From: Harmothoe impar
Lineage: Eukaryota > Annelida > Polychaeta > Phyllodocida > Polynoidae
DNA: 64,000 bases
Assembly: GCA_947462335.1 (NCBI GenBank)
Contig: OX381710.1
Location: forward strand, 3,534,001-3,598,000
Reading direction: 5' to 3'
Of the stretch, positions 18,891-29,395 are shown one piece after another (the stretch's first letter is position 1; every line of letters starts with the position of its first letter). Position numbers and translations under genes: made by a program. The notes beneath the pieces were generated by a model, which had not been told where the DNA came from, did no database searches, and was given only the letters and a program-made list of their open reading frames with translations.

Positions 18891-19343
18891 ATGAACACGC
18901 TTGAAATAAGCAGAGTGTTGAAGGAAAACGTTCACACAAAACATCGTTTCCTGGGCGTTTTCTCTTGTGACACTATTCCGAAGCACCCTATCAAAGACAC
19001 TTGTTTCGTGAGCAACACAGATCCGCAACATTTACCAGGTCAGCATTGGGTGGCGTTTTACGTGTCGAGCACGGGTGAAGTGTACTACTTTGATTCCTTC
19101 GGCTTACCGCCGCTGAGTGCGGAGTTCTTGTCTTTCGTGGAACGCTCTGCTCCGTTCAAGTGGCAAAGAAACCGCATTCAACTACAAGACACTTCTGCTG
19201 ACACCTGTGGACCTCATTGCGTTCATTTCCTAATTGAAGCATGTCGAACAAGAAACCCCAAGAAGTGCGTCATGCGCATGAGCAAAATCCCAAAGCTGAG
19301 CGACCGGGCCGTGAGTCAGAAGCTATCGATGATGCTGTTGTGA
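18891..19343 (+). CDS. Adenain-type cysteine protease (virion maturation)
   Basis: A 150-aa protein from the first ATG after the capsid stop (GTATGAACACG); the frame is open further upstream into the capsid gene, but only through non-ATG codons. It has the C5 (adenain)/Ulp1-like catalytic set: His52 in GQHWVAF, Asp68 in YYFDSFG, Gln99 before DTSADT, and nucleophile Cys106 in TCGPHC. Adenain and its Polinton relatives cut precursor virion proteins at xGG-x or xGx-G sites; candidate sites are seen in the two small virion proteins of this element. Length is slightly under the usual roughly 200 aa, mostly at the C-terminus. The catalytic residues are intact. Its last 103 bases overlap a small ORF in another frame. 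Confidence 0.88.
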   Translation: MNTLEISRVLKENVHTKHRFLGVFSCDTIPKHPIKDTCFVSNTDPQHLPGQHWVAFYVSSTGEVYYFDSFGLPPLSAEFLSFVERSAPFKWQRNRIQLQDTSADTCGPHCVHFLIEACRTRNPKKCVMRMSKIPKLSDRAVSQKLSMMLL

Positions 19344-19540
19344 CGGGTTGTTGCGATGGCGGCCGTTTCATGGAGGCAAAGATTCTCTGCCTTGCCGAAA
19401 TGGTGTTGGATTTATCCAAAGTCGTGCAATGTCTATTGGAGAGAAGTCGTCCGGGGTGTGGTGGTGCGAGTGACGGCGGCGTGAGACTTTGCGGCCTGTT
19501 GAGTTGCTGCAAATCGAAGAAGCAAGCTAAAAAAGCATAA
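19241..19540 (+). CDS. Small overlapping cysteine-rich ORF (99 aa)
   Basis: I do not recognise this protein. It starts at an ATG (GAAGCATGTCG) inside the protease gene in a different frame and ends 30 bases before the AATAAA signals. The protein is charged at the N-terminus, has a likely helix (MEAKILCLAEMVLDLSKVVQCLLE, 44-67), eight cysteines, a CGLLSCC motif near 84-90 and a lysine tail. Two thirds of it lies beyond the protease stop in non-repetitive sequence, which favours a real gene, but the length is close to what chance allows. Confidence 0.45.
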   Translation: MSNKKPQEVRHAHEQNPKAERPGRESEAIDDAVVTGCCDGGRFMEAKILCLAEMVLDLSKVVQCLLERSRPGCGGASDGGVRLCGLLSCCKSKKQAKKA

Positions 19541-19569
19541 ACTTGTGTGTTTTTTCTGATTGAAATGAA

Positions 19570-19582
19570 AATAAAGAATAAA
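19570..19582 (+). terminator. Double AATAAA signal ending the plus-strand gene set
   Basis: AATAAAGAATAAA follows the last plus-strand ORF by 30 bases, just before the right TIR. It is well placed to end transcripts of the capsid-protease region. Confidence 0.6.
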
Positions 19583-19602
19583 ATGAAAAGAAAAGAAATT
19601 AT

Positions 19603-20042
19603 CTTGTTGTGTTTTTATTTCTATATATAAGTTACATAACTTTTTTTTGTTTGTTTGTTTACAAACAGTCACGTGTCACGTGGTGTTGTTTACAAACAAG
19701 AGAGCCACGTGGTGTTGTTTACAAACAAACCCTAAGTAGGTCACGTTACCCTAGTTACCAGAATGCCGGCTTCTGATTGGCTGAGCCTAAGTAGGTCACG
19801 TGACGTAAGTAGGTCACGTTACCATGGTTACCAGAATGCCGGCCTCTGATTGGCTGAGAGCTTCTAAGTAGGTCAGTAGGTCACCCAGAATGCTGGCTTC
19901 TGATTGGCTGAGAGCCCTAAGTAGGTCACGTTACCATGGCAACGGGTCACGTGACCAAATGGCGGCCTCTGATTGGCTGCAGGTCGATTGAGTAATAAAC
20001 AGTAGTTAACTATAGTCCCGTTCCGATACATACTATACTACT
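19603..20042. repeat. Right terminal inverted repeat (440 bp)
   Basis: Reverse complement of the left TIR with the same order of CCAAT, CACGTG, TGACCT and TGTTTAC motifs. It has an extra segment of about 19 bases (GTTACATAACTTTTTTTTG region) absent on the left, and ACCTGCAG in place of the left copy's ATATGCAG near the outer end. Confidence 0.93.
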
Positions 20043-20048
20043 ATCACA
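20043..20048. repeat. Target-site duplication, right (ATCACA)
   Basis: Exact match to 10381-10386, abutting the right TIR. Confidence 0.92.
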
Positions 20049-20714
20049 CATAATAGATAAGTGTTTTCATTGTGTTCTCATGGTTAAAATATGCTGATTG
20101 ATATCTTCTAGTTTTGACAAACATGGTATAAACCGATTAATACGCGGATATAGGCCAGCTCTTGGGCTGGCTATGGCTATCCATGTCTAAGGCCTTAGCC
20201 ATGGATAACCAACCCTCGTGCTGGCCTATCCATGTAATATTCCCTTAATAGTATATCAGCCTCCTCACTCTGCCTCTCAGGTGTACCAAGCCCTGTACAG
20301 TTCTGAAATATGAGCCACACCTTTCCAGTCAGCTCCACTCCCCCTGAGGCTGGTTTAGCAGCCCCTCCCTCCTTCACTGAGAGGAGAATCACCATGTTAG
20401 ATAGAGGGTCTATAGAGCCTAACAGCACAAGAGCCGGTATGAAGTGGAACTAATATACTAAAGGAACTCTTTGTGCATATTCAATTTGCGCAAATGCCAA
20501 TTACACCTGCTAAAATATCATTATCACCTGTCGTGGACATTTGCATGGCCTTATTGAACTTATAGCCGCTTAAAGTCTTCTTTCAAGGCATCTTATAACT
20601 GTGCTTAAATGCAAACATTCATGCAGTGTATAGGGTTGAAATATGACCCACATCTCACCTGTCAGCCTGACTCCCTAGCAGTACCCTAAGGGCTTTGTGG
20701 GAGGCAGGTGATGT
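20049..20714. other. No gene seen; contains one copy of a direct repeat
   Basis: AT-rich. A block around 20360-20450 (ACCATGTTAGATAGAGGGTC) recurs at about 21455-21545 (ACCATGTTAGATAGAGAGCC). A short palindrome near 20175-20205 (CTAAGGCCTTAG) is also present. Confidence 0.5.
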
Positions 20715-20975
20715 TATAGACCAATTCAACAAGAAAGGGTGACTTTTCAGAAAAGTTGTTGCTAAATCTTTTGAACATTTATAAAGTGTGACAAATAAAC
20801 AATCTCAGAATCCTGCGTTCTAATTTACACCATTTTAAGGATAATTGCCTTCTGAATCACACAATATGAGATGTTTGCTAACATAGCCATTACAAACAAG
20901 GTTATAAGGATTCTGCTGAAACCACCGCAAACACAACTTTATCATGAAACCCTTTCTTGCTGCATTGGCCTATAT
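20715..20975. mobile_element. Hairpin MITE (GACCAATTCAACAAGAAAGGGT type)
   Basis: The left arm GACCAATTCAACAAGAAAGGG is roughly complementary to CCCTTTCTTGCTGCATTGGCC at the right end. A relative is at 33060-33155 (GTCACCCTTTCTTTCTGCATTGGTC), apparently a half copy. Confidence 0.5.
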
Positions 20976-21650
20976 TATAGTCTGTACTTGCCTCCATCGT
21001 AATGATAGAGACAGTTAACCACCAGCACATTGTGCTGGGGGAAGACTCTAGTTCCTAAACTGCTCAAAGAGGGACTCCCGAGAAAATGACGTAATATAGT
21101 GTGGTCAATAGCAGCCATGCACACATTGGGGTTCAGCTAACTCCATTACCCGATGGATGCAGGTAAAGAGGGCTGTTGGTTATTGCACAGCAACATTATA
21201 ACGAGTTTGTCCAAGATTTGCACAAAATTAAAGATCATGATCCTATCCTTAGAAGCAATTGTTATCAACCTATACTATGATATTTCGATGTAACTGAACT
21301 TTACAAACTCAGAACTAAAGGTAAATGTTTGTAAAAAATAATACCCTAGGTTAGATACCATTTTGTGAGAAATACACTTGCAATAATCACCAAAAGGCGA
21401 TCGTCATCAGGATAACGACATTATTGTGTGCTGTGCAAAAGCCCACTGGTCTAGCACACCCTCCCTGCCCTGAGAGTGGGATAACCATGTTAGATAGAGA
21501 GCCTATACAGGCTAGCAGTACACGGGTTTCACTTTAAGGCAGGATATTAACTATAGGGTGCAGCAGTGTCAGAGCCGGTTACTCGTTACTCAGTCTGTGC
21601 CCTTGTAACTGGGTTAGCAATGTCACTCCTCCACATGCTGCTGATACACT
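20976..21650. other. No gene seen
   Basis: No supported gene; includes the second copy (about 21455-21545) of the direct repeat noted near 20360. Confidence 0.5.
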
Positions 21651-22830
21651 CCTTCCATTCCTCCCTCCCTCCTCTTCACACTTTCTTCTCACATGCCCCT
21701 TACACTCCACCCTCCCCTTGTACCTTTCTTCTTACACCCCCTCCCCCTACATTCCTCCCTCATTCCCCTGCCCCCCTCTCCCCCTATTCCCTCAGGCCTT
21801 CCCCTTGATTCCTCCCTCCCCTTCTCCCTGCCCTCTTTAATCTTTTCCCTTCCCTTCCTCCCTCCCTCTTCATTCTCTTCCATCTCTTCCCTCATTCCCT
21901 ACCCCCCACCCCTCATTTCTCTCTCGCTCCCCTTCTCCCTCTCTCCTCTCATGCCATTTCTACTTCCCTCCCCTTCCCCTTATCTTAATGTATAGCGTCA
22001 CAGCTGAAAATTCGCCTGTTGAATTTAATTCTCATTCATTCCATGTATATGCTCATGGTTTCTCAAGTCGGTTTGACCTTTGGATGAGCCTGAAATACCC
22101 TCCTTTTCATTATGCCCCTCTCCACTCCGCTCTTTATCCCATTCCCCCTCTCTCCCCTCATGGCTCCCACTATTCCTCCCTTCTTCCCCTTCCCCCTTTT
22201 CCCCCTCTCTTCCCTTATGCCCCCCTCGACTCCTCCCTCCCCTTCTTCCTCACTGCCCTTTTGCCTCCCTTCCTCAATTTCTACCTCTTTCCCCTTCATC
22301 ATGCCCCTCTCCATTCCGCTCTTAATCCTCTTCTCTCTCTCTCCCCTCATGGCTCCCTCCATTCCTCTCTTCTTCCCCTTCCCCCTTCTTTGTCTCTTCC
22401 CTCATGCCCCCTCCACTCCTCCCTCCCTCCCTCTCTCCCTCCCTCTTCCCTCATGCCCTCCCCTGTATTCCTCCCTTCCAAGCCTTCTCCCTCCTTCCCT
22501 ACTTGCACCCTTCCTCCCCTTCCCCCTGTCCTCCTTCTTGCCCCGCCTTCATCTATCCCTCCCTCTCTCTGCTAATGCCGTGCCCTCCATAACTGTCTGC
22601 CTCCCCTTCTCTCTGTCTCCCTCTTTATCATTGCAAACGAATAATTGCTTGTTGAATCTCATTCATTCTTTCTATATAATATTATGTTCATGGTTTCTCA
22701 AGTCAGTTTGACCTCATGCCCCCCTCCATTCCTCTCTCCTTCTCCTTCTCCCTCTCTTCCCTCATGCCCTTCCATCCATTCGTTCCTCCCTCCTCTTCAC
22801 CTCTCATGCCCCTCCTCTATACCACTATAA
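21651..22830. repeat. Polypyrimidine minisatellite-like region
   Basis: About 1.2 kb of CCCTCC/TTCCC-type sequence, almost free of purines on the plus strand. It is interrupted three times by a shared AT-rich block (TTCTCATTCATTCCATGTA near 22030, TCTCATTCATTCTTTCTATA near 22658, and a shorter part near 22830-22905) with GGTTTCTCAAGT.AGTTTGACCT. Long Pro/Ser-rich frames here are compositional. Confidence 0.75.
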
Positions 22831-24625
22831 CTGAATATTCACCAGGTAAATTTGATTTAAGTTCATTAGAAATGGCCATTTTCTCTAGTCAGTTTGACCT
22901 TTGGATGAAACAGAAATAGAGGATGAGACTGAACTACTATAAATGTAGAAGTGGACATATTTTCCGCGAAAATATGTGCAGAGCGAAAATTTATCCAATA
23001 TAGCTCTAGTGCTACCACCTATCAAAATCCATGAATTTAAACCCCCAGGGCAATTGTACTTTTTTGCAAATCGGGGGAAATTCATACCAGCGAAAATATC
23101 TACGTTTACAGTACCCTATAGTTGACTGCAGCATTTACCTGGTCGCCTACCTGTATCAGAGAGCTGCTTCACTTCCTGCTCTCTGTGAGATCTTTGTATG
23201 GAACGGGGCTCAAGGGATGCTCTGAACTTTACATTAACCATTTAAGGGCAGCAGGGTGCTTATAGCAATATTGATTTTTTTTGTCATTATGATGTATAAA
23301 TGCAACCTTTGCAAACAACCAAATAGTGCAGCTTTGCTGGCTTTATGGGCTCGATACACTCCCAAAAGGTCAGCTTTGTACAGCAGTTTTATCGCACCTG
23401 TGAGTTATATATTCTATTATTGCCTTATGTTGAAAAATGATGATGAAACATATGCCTTATGGGTTAAGTTGCCTTTGTATAGAAATAGGCCAAGGCACGC
23501 TCTAAGCTGCACTTTTATAACCCCTTTGATAAGGTTTTATTCATTACGGGATCAATAACTCTACTGAGTGTCTGAGGTTAAAGTTCCTTCTCTATATCAG
23601 ATAGGATCTCTGTATAAGGCAGTACGATACTATACCTATACATATGAACATTAAAGTTGGGTATATCCAAATTTTTCACAAGTTTTAAATTCTACATGAA
23701 GATATATATTGGGTGAGTCTTTCTTTGGTGAAAATTTCATACTCGCCCAGTCCTAATGTCTGACCTCCCCTTATAGCTCAGTCATTATAAGTTATGGGGT
23801 TGACCCGGTCCAATTTCCAACAGAATTTATTTCACCGCCATATAACTAAGAAAGGTATATAGAGTGCCCAAAAAAGTCCCCATGATTTTAAGTGGTGGAA
23901 ATCCCTTTCCCATAACACAGATATTGCCCATCAATGTATAAATCGACCCAAAGGATCCAAGTGGTGAATTTGGTTTGTTGCTACGATCAGTGGTTGCTTA
24001 GCAACGGTCATTCTAATTGCTTATTTGCTTAGCAACACAGGTTTACCTTGTTCCTACCTTGAATTTGATTAAACCTAACCTCCCTATATTTATCAGGTAC
24101 CAGGTACTGGGGAAGCCATGCATCAAGCCCTCTCTTGTGGAGTTGAGTTGCTTTCCGCAAAAATAAATTATGTTTGGCAATAAAATCAAATTAGTGCAAA
24201 ATCTGAGGGAATGAAGAGAAATGGAATAGATATAGAGTTAATTGTGTTATTTGTGAATATTCTGACTCATTTTTAGTGAATTTTCTTTTTGGTCCTAGAC
24301 ATTGGATATACTAACTTTAATCATGCACTTGTGGCTTCAAGACTTTTGACATATGGTATAGAAAAACAGAGGCATATCGATACCACCCTTGCAATTGATC
24401 GCAGACAAATTGTATCCTGGTACCGCAAATATTTTCAATAAACTGCTTAGGTTTAATTCAGATGCATCTCTAGGAAATTTAAACATATTTACTTGCAGCA
24501 AGCAGCCCATTTCTTTTATGCTTAGATATGTCTTAATGAGGTCGGACAAATCATCATGAACATACATAATTAGAGAAATGCTAACTAACCTTGCCCTTCA
24601 AAGTTATGAGCAACAAAGTGCTTCA
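22831..24625. other. No gene seen
   Basis: AT-rich. A degenerate piece of the TTAACCCTTTAA hairpin family may lie near 23235-23380 (TTAACCATTTAAGGGCAGC, ACACTCCCAAAAGGTC). No gene is supported. Confidence 0.45.
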
Positions 24626-24923
24626 GGCTGTGCATCATGATATTGGGCCAATGTAAACGTCTTTGACCAGGTACCATCTTTGTCTTGGTGCCATCTTTGA
24701 CCAGCCACCATAAAAAAAAGATATAAGAAAGATAATTGTCTTCTTTGATATATAAGGGATAAAATAGAGAAAATGGCAGTGATTATATCTCCATATATAA
24801 CATTACCTGCCCTAAATAAATCGTTAGAAGGTCAAAGATAGCACCCGATCAAAGATGGCACCCAGTCAAAGGTGGCACCCAGTCAAAGATGTTCACATTG
24901 GCCCTTTTTCATGAGACACAGCC
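24626..24923. mobile_element. MITE with GGCTGTGTCTCATGA-type ends
   Basis: Bounded by GGCTGTGCATCATGA and TCATGAGACACAGCC. Next to each end are repeated short blocks (CATCTTTGACCAG on the left; CAAAGATGGCACCC three times on the right) in inverted orientation. A second member with the same layout is at 32403-32739. Confidence 0.75.
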
Positions 24924-25099
24924 TTATACACAACTGTATGGTACAGCTGCTTTACCCAAGTCTGTTAATGGCAAGCCACATGTAAGTCTAGATTACTGTA
25001 CAGTCTTAATTACACCATCCATAATGTGTTTATAAAGGCAAATACCTCACAGCTAATATACCATATATATATTCTGTCTGGTCTGTGTTATACTTTAAA

Positions 25100-25239
25100 T
25101 CCACCCTTTAAGGATGGCATAATGCCTTAATGCATCACACCCTTGGTCTTCATGACCAATGAATGCAGCCCTGTCGGTCAGCCATATTTCCATCAATATG
25201 TGAGAGTACATCCTTAACTTGCCGTTATTAAAGAGTTAA
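25100..25239. mobile_element. Hairpin MITE, TTAACCCTTTAA family (short)
   Basis: Starts ACCCTTTAAGGATGGC and ends TTATTAAAGAGTTAATC, with one stem-loop left. The middle has diverged. Confidence 0.5.
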
Positions 25240-25292
25240 TCACGCTATCCATTATGAGATTATGAAGGCAAATAACTGACATATGATACATC

Positions 25293-25293
<1 letters not shown>

Positions 25294-25351
<58 letters not shown>
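25294..25351. repeat. (TA)n microsatellite
   Basis: About 29 uninterrupted TA dinucleotides. Confidence 0.95.
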
Positions 25352-25355
<4 letters not shown>

Positions 25356-25526
25356 CGGTAATTCACCATCTGAATTACGGTGGTATATTCACACACAGTA
25401 TTACACTCATAGGTTCATGTATAGTATGGTTCTCTAAACCTCCACCAGGGTCAGGGTCCACCTGGACTGCCTGACCGCTCACCTGTTAGTTCTTCGCCTA
25501 CCATGATCCTGTAGACATCTCCTAAA

Positions 25527-26789
25527 ATGTTCTGTGCAAAGTGCATGTTAGAGTGGGACGGCAGAATTGCTGCTAAATGTCCCAAATGTTCTCAAGATGG
25601 AGCCAAGGGCAAAGGAGGATCTGGTTACAAGATTGTGCGTCTGGCTACAAGTGGTGACGGCACAGTTTGCTTTGACATCCGTGAGCGTTCAAAAAGCGCC
25701 CTTGACGACGAGGACGCCGAGGAGTTCATGGGCAACACCAGTTTACATGAATTGGATGATCAGGAGGAATCCAAAGGTGAGGAGTTGCCAGGGGGTGTGG
25801 AACAGGTATTGTCCGTGGTTGTGGGGAAGTTGGAGTCAACCTTGGAGAAAATGGGGAAAATGCTGGAGAAAATTGCCGTGTCCAGTGCAGGCGTCCAAAA
25901 GGCCGTCCAAAATGGCGCCCAAAATGGCGCTCCCGCTGCACCGGCCCCCCAGCCCCTAACCCCTACACAACCGAGTACTGTTCCACCCACTACTGTCTCC
26001 ACTACAATCGTCCCCACTACAACTGTTCCCCCGACAACTTCAGCTTCGGCCACAGGTGTGGTTCCCGATGCAGGTTCTGGGACTAATTCTGCACCTTCCA
26101 GGCCGCCAGGTTTTCCTTCTCCGCACATGTATGATCCTTACTACAATGGCCAACCTGGGATGAGTTTCCCACCACCTGGTCACATGTTCCCAGGTCGCCA
26201 ATTCCCGGGTCCTCAGTCGTCAGCCTTCAGCGGAGGCTATGGTCATTCGCCATTGTATGGTCCCAGGTGGGATCATCTCCGGCTGCCACGTTCTACTCCA
26301 GTACCCGGTCCTATGGATTACCAGCTACCTCCACGGTCTCCCACCGAGCAGCAGTCCGGGCCTCCGGAGGGCAGCACCCCACCACATCCTCTGCACCAGC
26401 ATCCCCAGCAGTACCAGCATCACCAACAATACCAGCAGTATCAGCAACACTTCATGGATCCGTCGCAGTCACCTTGGCAACATCCTCCACTCGCCGGTTC
26501 TCCGTATGGGTTCAGTGACAGTGCTATGCAGGGGGGTTGTTGTGGATCTCGTCCAGAGGTCCCTTTGAGTAAGTTTGACTACCGTTGTTACCTTCCTGCA
26601 AGTGAGAGGAAGAAAGCCCTTGTTATTAATAACGTTGAAGAGTTGTGGGATTTTCACAATAACTTGTTAAGGGACATGTTGAGGTCTGGGGAGGATGTTA
26701 CCGGTTTTGTTGAACATACAAACTACATGTCTAAAATGGCCAAATCTGGCGTCTATGATGTGAGGGCCTTAGTAGCCTATGATAGTTGA
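25527..26789 (+). CDS. Unrecognised Pro/Gln-rich protein with CxxC..CxxC N-terminus (420 aa)
   Basis: I do not recognise this protein. The ATG lies 15 bases after an in-frame TAG, so the frame starts here unless an exon is joined upstream. Cys3, Cys6, Cys18 and Cys21 form a C-x2-C-x11-C-x2-C pair like a zinc ribbon or the tail of a RING finger. An acidic stretch (58-90), a likely coiled coil (VEQVLSVVVGKLESTLEKM, 91-118), a Pro/Thr linker (140-185), a Pro/Gly/Gln/His-rich region (190-345) and a compact charged C-terminal segment (FDYRCYLPASERKKALVINN onward, 350-420) follow. The region is clearly more GC-rich than its surroundings. A coiled coil plus disordered linkers suits a retroelement gag-like ORF, a scaffold or an RNA-binding protein; no reverse transcriptase or LTR is seen nearby. 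It could also be one exon of a host gene. Confidence 0.6.
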   Translation: MFCAKCMLEWDGRIAAKCPKCSQDGAKGKGGSGYKIVRLATSGDGTVCFDIRERSKSALDDEDAEEFMGNTSLHELDDQEESKGEELPGGVEQVLSVVVGKLESTLEKMGKMLEKIAVSSAGVQKAVQNGAQNGAPAAPAPQPLTPTQPSTVPPTTVSTTIVPTTTVPPTTSASATGVVPDAGSGTNSAPSRPPGFPSPHMYDPYYNGQPGMSFPPPGHMFPGRQFPGPQSSAFSGGYGHSPLYGPRWDHLRLPRSTPVPGPMDYQLPPRSPTEQQSGPPEGSTPPHPLHQHPQQYQHHQQYQQYQQHFMDPSQSPWQHPPLAGSPYGFSDSAMQGGCCGSRPEVPLSKFDYRCYLPASERKKALVINNVEELWDFHNNLLRDMLRSGEDVTGFVEHTNYMSKMAKSGVYDVRALVAYDS

Positions 26790-26979
26790 AATAGGCCAAC
26801 CCCTTCGAGCTATAGTAACGCACAGGCTTTTTCACTTAAAAGGGTGCAATTTTGGTCCCCCCTCACGAGTGGTCCAAATATTTTTGCCCCTCCCACCAAG
26901 GAGTCCAAATTTGTTTGGTCCATCCCCCCCCAAATCCACCAACCCCATCCTGTTGTTAAAACATGACCACTCCCTTACC

Positions 26980-27229
26980 CCTCAAAGGATTGAATGTCCT
27001 TAAAAGATTACATCTGTTCTCATGATACTCCCAGGTACAACCAACTTGTTGGAGATGCATTGGCTCATCATGTTGACTCTATGGGAGTATGTCAACCACA
27101 CAGGGTGGCATGATGCTTGCATGAAGAAGTGGTGAGTTACTCGCCAGGGGTGCATTCTTGTATCATGACAACCAAGAACATGGCCCATCAATGAATTATA
27201 CATCTATTATGCCTTCCTTAAAGGATTAA
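26980..27229. mobile_element. Hairpin MITE, TTAACCCTTTAA family
   Basis: Runs from CCTCAAAGGATTGAATGTCC to CCTTCCTTAAAGGATTAAAC with a shortened interior (GTGAGTTACTCGCCAGGGGTG). Confidence 0.55.
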
Positions 27230-29395
27230 ACTGGATTCATTAGCATATCTTTGTGTAGCAAACTGTAATAGACTCTGTATTGAGATACATCATAGTGTCT
27301 CTTAGTTAAATAGGGATTTAGTGTAATAAACAGCTACTAGTTGGCCACACGTACAGCAACATGCTGTTATCCTAGTTACTTATCATGTAACTTATGGTAA
27401 CTTTCCCTTGCCCTATTTTAAAGATATTAATCTCAATATGATCACTCTGACCATCTCTTCCCAACAAATATTAACATGTTTTTGTGTGATCATCTAATTT
27501 TGATCAGACAACAGCTTTCTTAAAGAATAAGATGTAGTGTTATTAAGACTATTCTGAGTTCCCACTCAGTAGCATTAGCACTGACAGTGGTGTAACACAT
27601 AGACAGGTTCATATTTGTTGCTAAGAAAGGCTCTTGATGATATTTTTTGGGGTAGGATTGTCAGAATTAGGAAAGGAGAAGTGGCCAAAGGTTCAATAGG
27701 GTAATGTCATATCTTTGCATGGGTGGTCCCACCTAGTGTCTGTTTATGACACTTAATCTCAGTAATGGTATGTTTTCTCCCGTTGCATCATAAATATGTT
27801 ACTTCTGGTTAACGATCCTATCGCTGTTCATCCCAAAGCACAAAAACAATGTAACTAATCATATACATAAATTCAACTCCCAATTGAACTGATGCACAAA
27901 ATATCTAGGTTAGAGACACAAGATACTGCTCAGTAACCACAACATATCCTGTGCCAATATCAAGGATTTCCTCTCTTCCCTTCCTCTAAATCAAAGCAGC
28001 TCCCTTTAATTTGTTCGAATACTCGTGTCGACAAGCACAATGCATGTTGTAGCCTGATTAATCCCGGTGAGGGTAAACATAGAGCTCGGTACAAATTATA
28101 GTAGTAGGGGTAGGGTGCTATGAGGTCTGGACATTCTACAGTAGCGTAGGGTTTGAAGGCCTCTCTGCAGATTTGAATGTTAAGGATAATTCAGACAAAC
28201 TGGTGGCGGGGCCCTATGGAGATGTTCAGAACTTTTAGAAACTCACTAACCCCACCTGGTGGATGTTCTCTGAGTCTTTAGAATACTCCCCCTGGTGTGT
28301 GTTGGTTCAGGGCTAACTTTTTTAACATTTTTGTACATTTCCCAAAGAGAGCCTCGCACCCTTGACCCTCGGATTTCGAGGCAGGCACTCACTGAGCTAA
28401 CCAGGCAAGTGTCAGCATAGTCTATGGGATTATCAATGGTTCATGACTATAGTTTAGAATGTTCCATTTGGATGATATGTTGGCTATTAATTTCACGATG
28501 GCATGGTCAAGTACTTCCATATTTGGGTTGAGCATTGATTATATGCTGTAAATGACCAATAAGAAGTCGCAAGGGGTTTATATGCTATTTTGAGATAGTC
28601 AGAATAATCCTTAAGGGGCTGATCCACTGCTGAGAGTTCGCTGCAAATACACCTGTATGAGAGAGGCTTGCAAGTTAACTCGCAAAAAAAAGATTTCTGC
28701 GAGTACAGTCACATGCCACTCGTCCCTTGTAGAGATGTTGTTTGCAGGCAGTTGCAGCTACAATATTACCAAACCTCAGCTTGAGAGTGTACTGGCCTAT
28801 ATCCTTAATGCACATGATGTGGGGGTGGGGGGTGGAGGTGGCAGCCGTCCAAACCCTGATGTAGCTCCCAGCACCGATAAGCCCCGCATGGCAGGGATAT
28901 ATGTTACTATGTAGCCTTAGTGTGGGACTGAAATAGCAATAGCTTAAGTGTTAGGGGAAACATAAATTTAGAGGCACATTGGGGGGGGGGGGGCTTCATT
29001 TTATCAAGGACTAACCAATACGTTACATCAAATCGTGACCATTAGTAGGATATTATATACATCTAAATAAAGTTGATCAATGGAATGGCATGAAAACTGT
29101 TCTAATAATATTGTAGGCTATGATAGTGCATGTTAGGGTCATTGAATATTAATCTGTGTATAAGGCTTCCACGGAACCCGATTACTCAATTTGTGGATAT
29201 TTTATTTCATTTACAATACCATGTCTCAGATTTAAACTGAATATGATCTTTTGTGCAAAGCATCATGTTTAACCTGGTTAAAGGACATGTGTGTCATTCA
29301 CATCTCCGTAAACACTGCAGCACTCACTTAACCTCTGTAACAGTATTTTTAAATGTGCAGTGTGACGTGTGAGGGGGTCGGAGTCAAATAACAAT
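27230..29395. other. No gene seen; tRNA-like SINE fragment on the minus strand
   Basis: No protein gene is supported. At about 28365-28432 the minus strand reads GCCTGGTTAGCTCAGTGAGT, an A-box-like sequence, but the matching B-box is weak, so this is at most a decayed SINE head. A G12 run is at 28980-28992. Confidence 0.45.

Larger units (their letters stand above)
10387..20042. mobile_element. Polinton/adintovirus-type element, polymerase-less, 9,656 bp
   Basis: A self-contained element with inverted termini (AGTAGTATAG... / ...CTATACTACT), long TIRs and a perfect 6-bp target duplication. It encodes the Polinton virion-assembly set: packaging ATPase, double-jelly-roll capsid, penton, adenain-type protease and small core-like proteins. 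Autonomous Polintons are usually 15-20 kb or more and also carry a protein-primed DNA polymerase B and a full integrase. Here no polymerase is found and the integrase is reduced to an N-terminal piece fused to the penton. High CpG content, near-identical TIRs and intact capsid and protease frames suggest recent insertion. Replication and integration must have been supplied in trans if the deletions preceded the insertion. A late internal deletion after insertion is the alternative. Confidence 0.93.

Noticed and set aside
10387..20042. Adenovirus or giant-virus contig misassembled into the host
   Set aside because: The exact 6-bp duplication directly outside the TIRs, with host-like repeat DNA on both sides, shows genuine integration of a Polinton-type element.
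21988..22711. Two Pro/Ser/Leu-rich frames of almost 200 aa
   Set aside because: Product of the polypyrimidine tract: both frames on the same strand stay open only because stop codons need purines.
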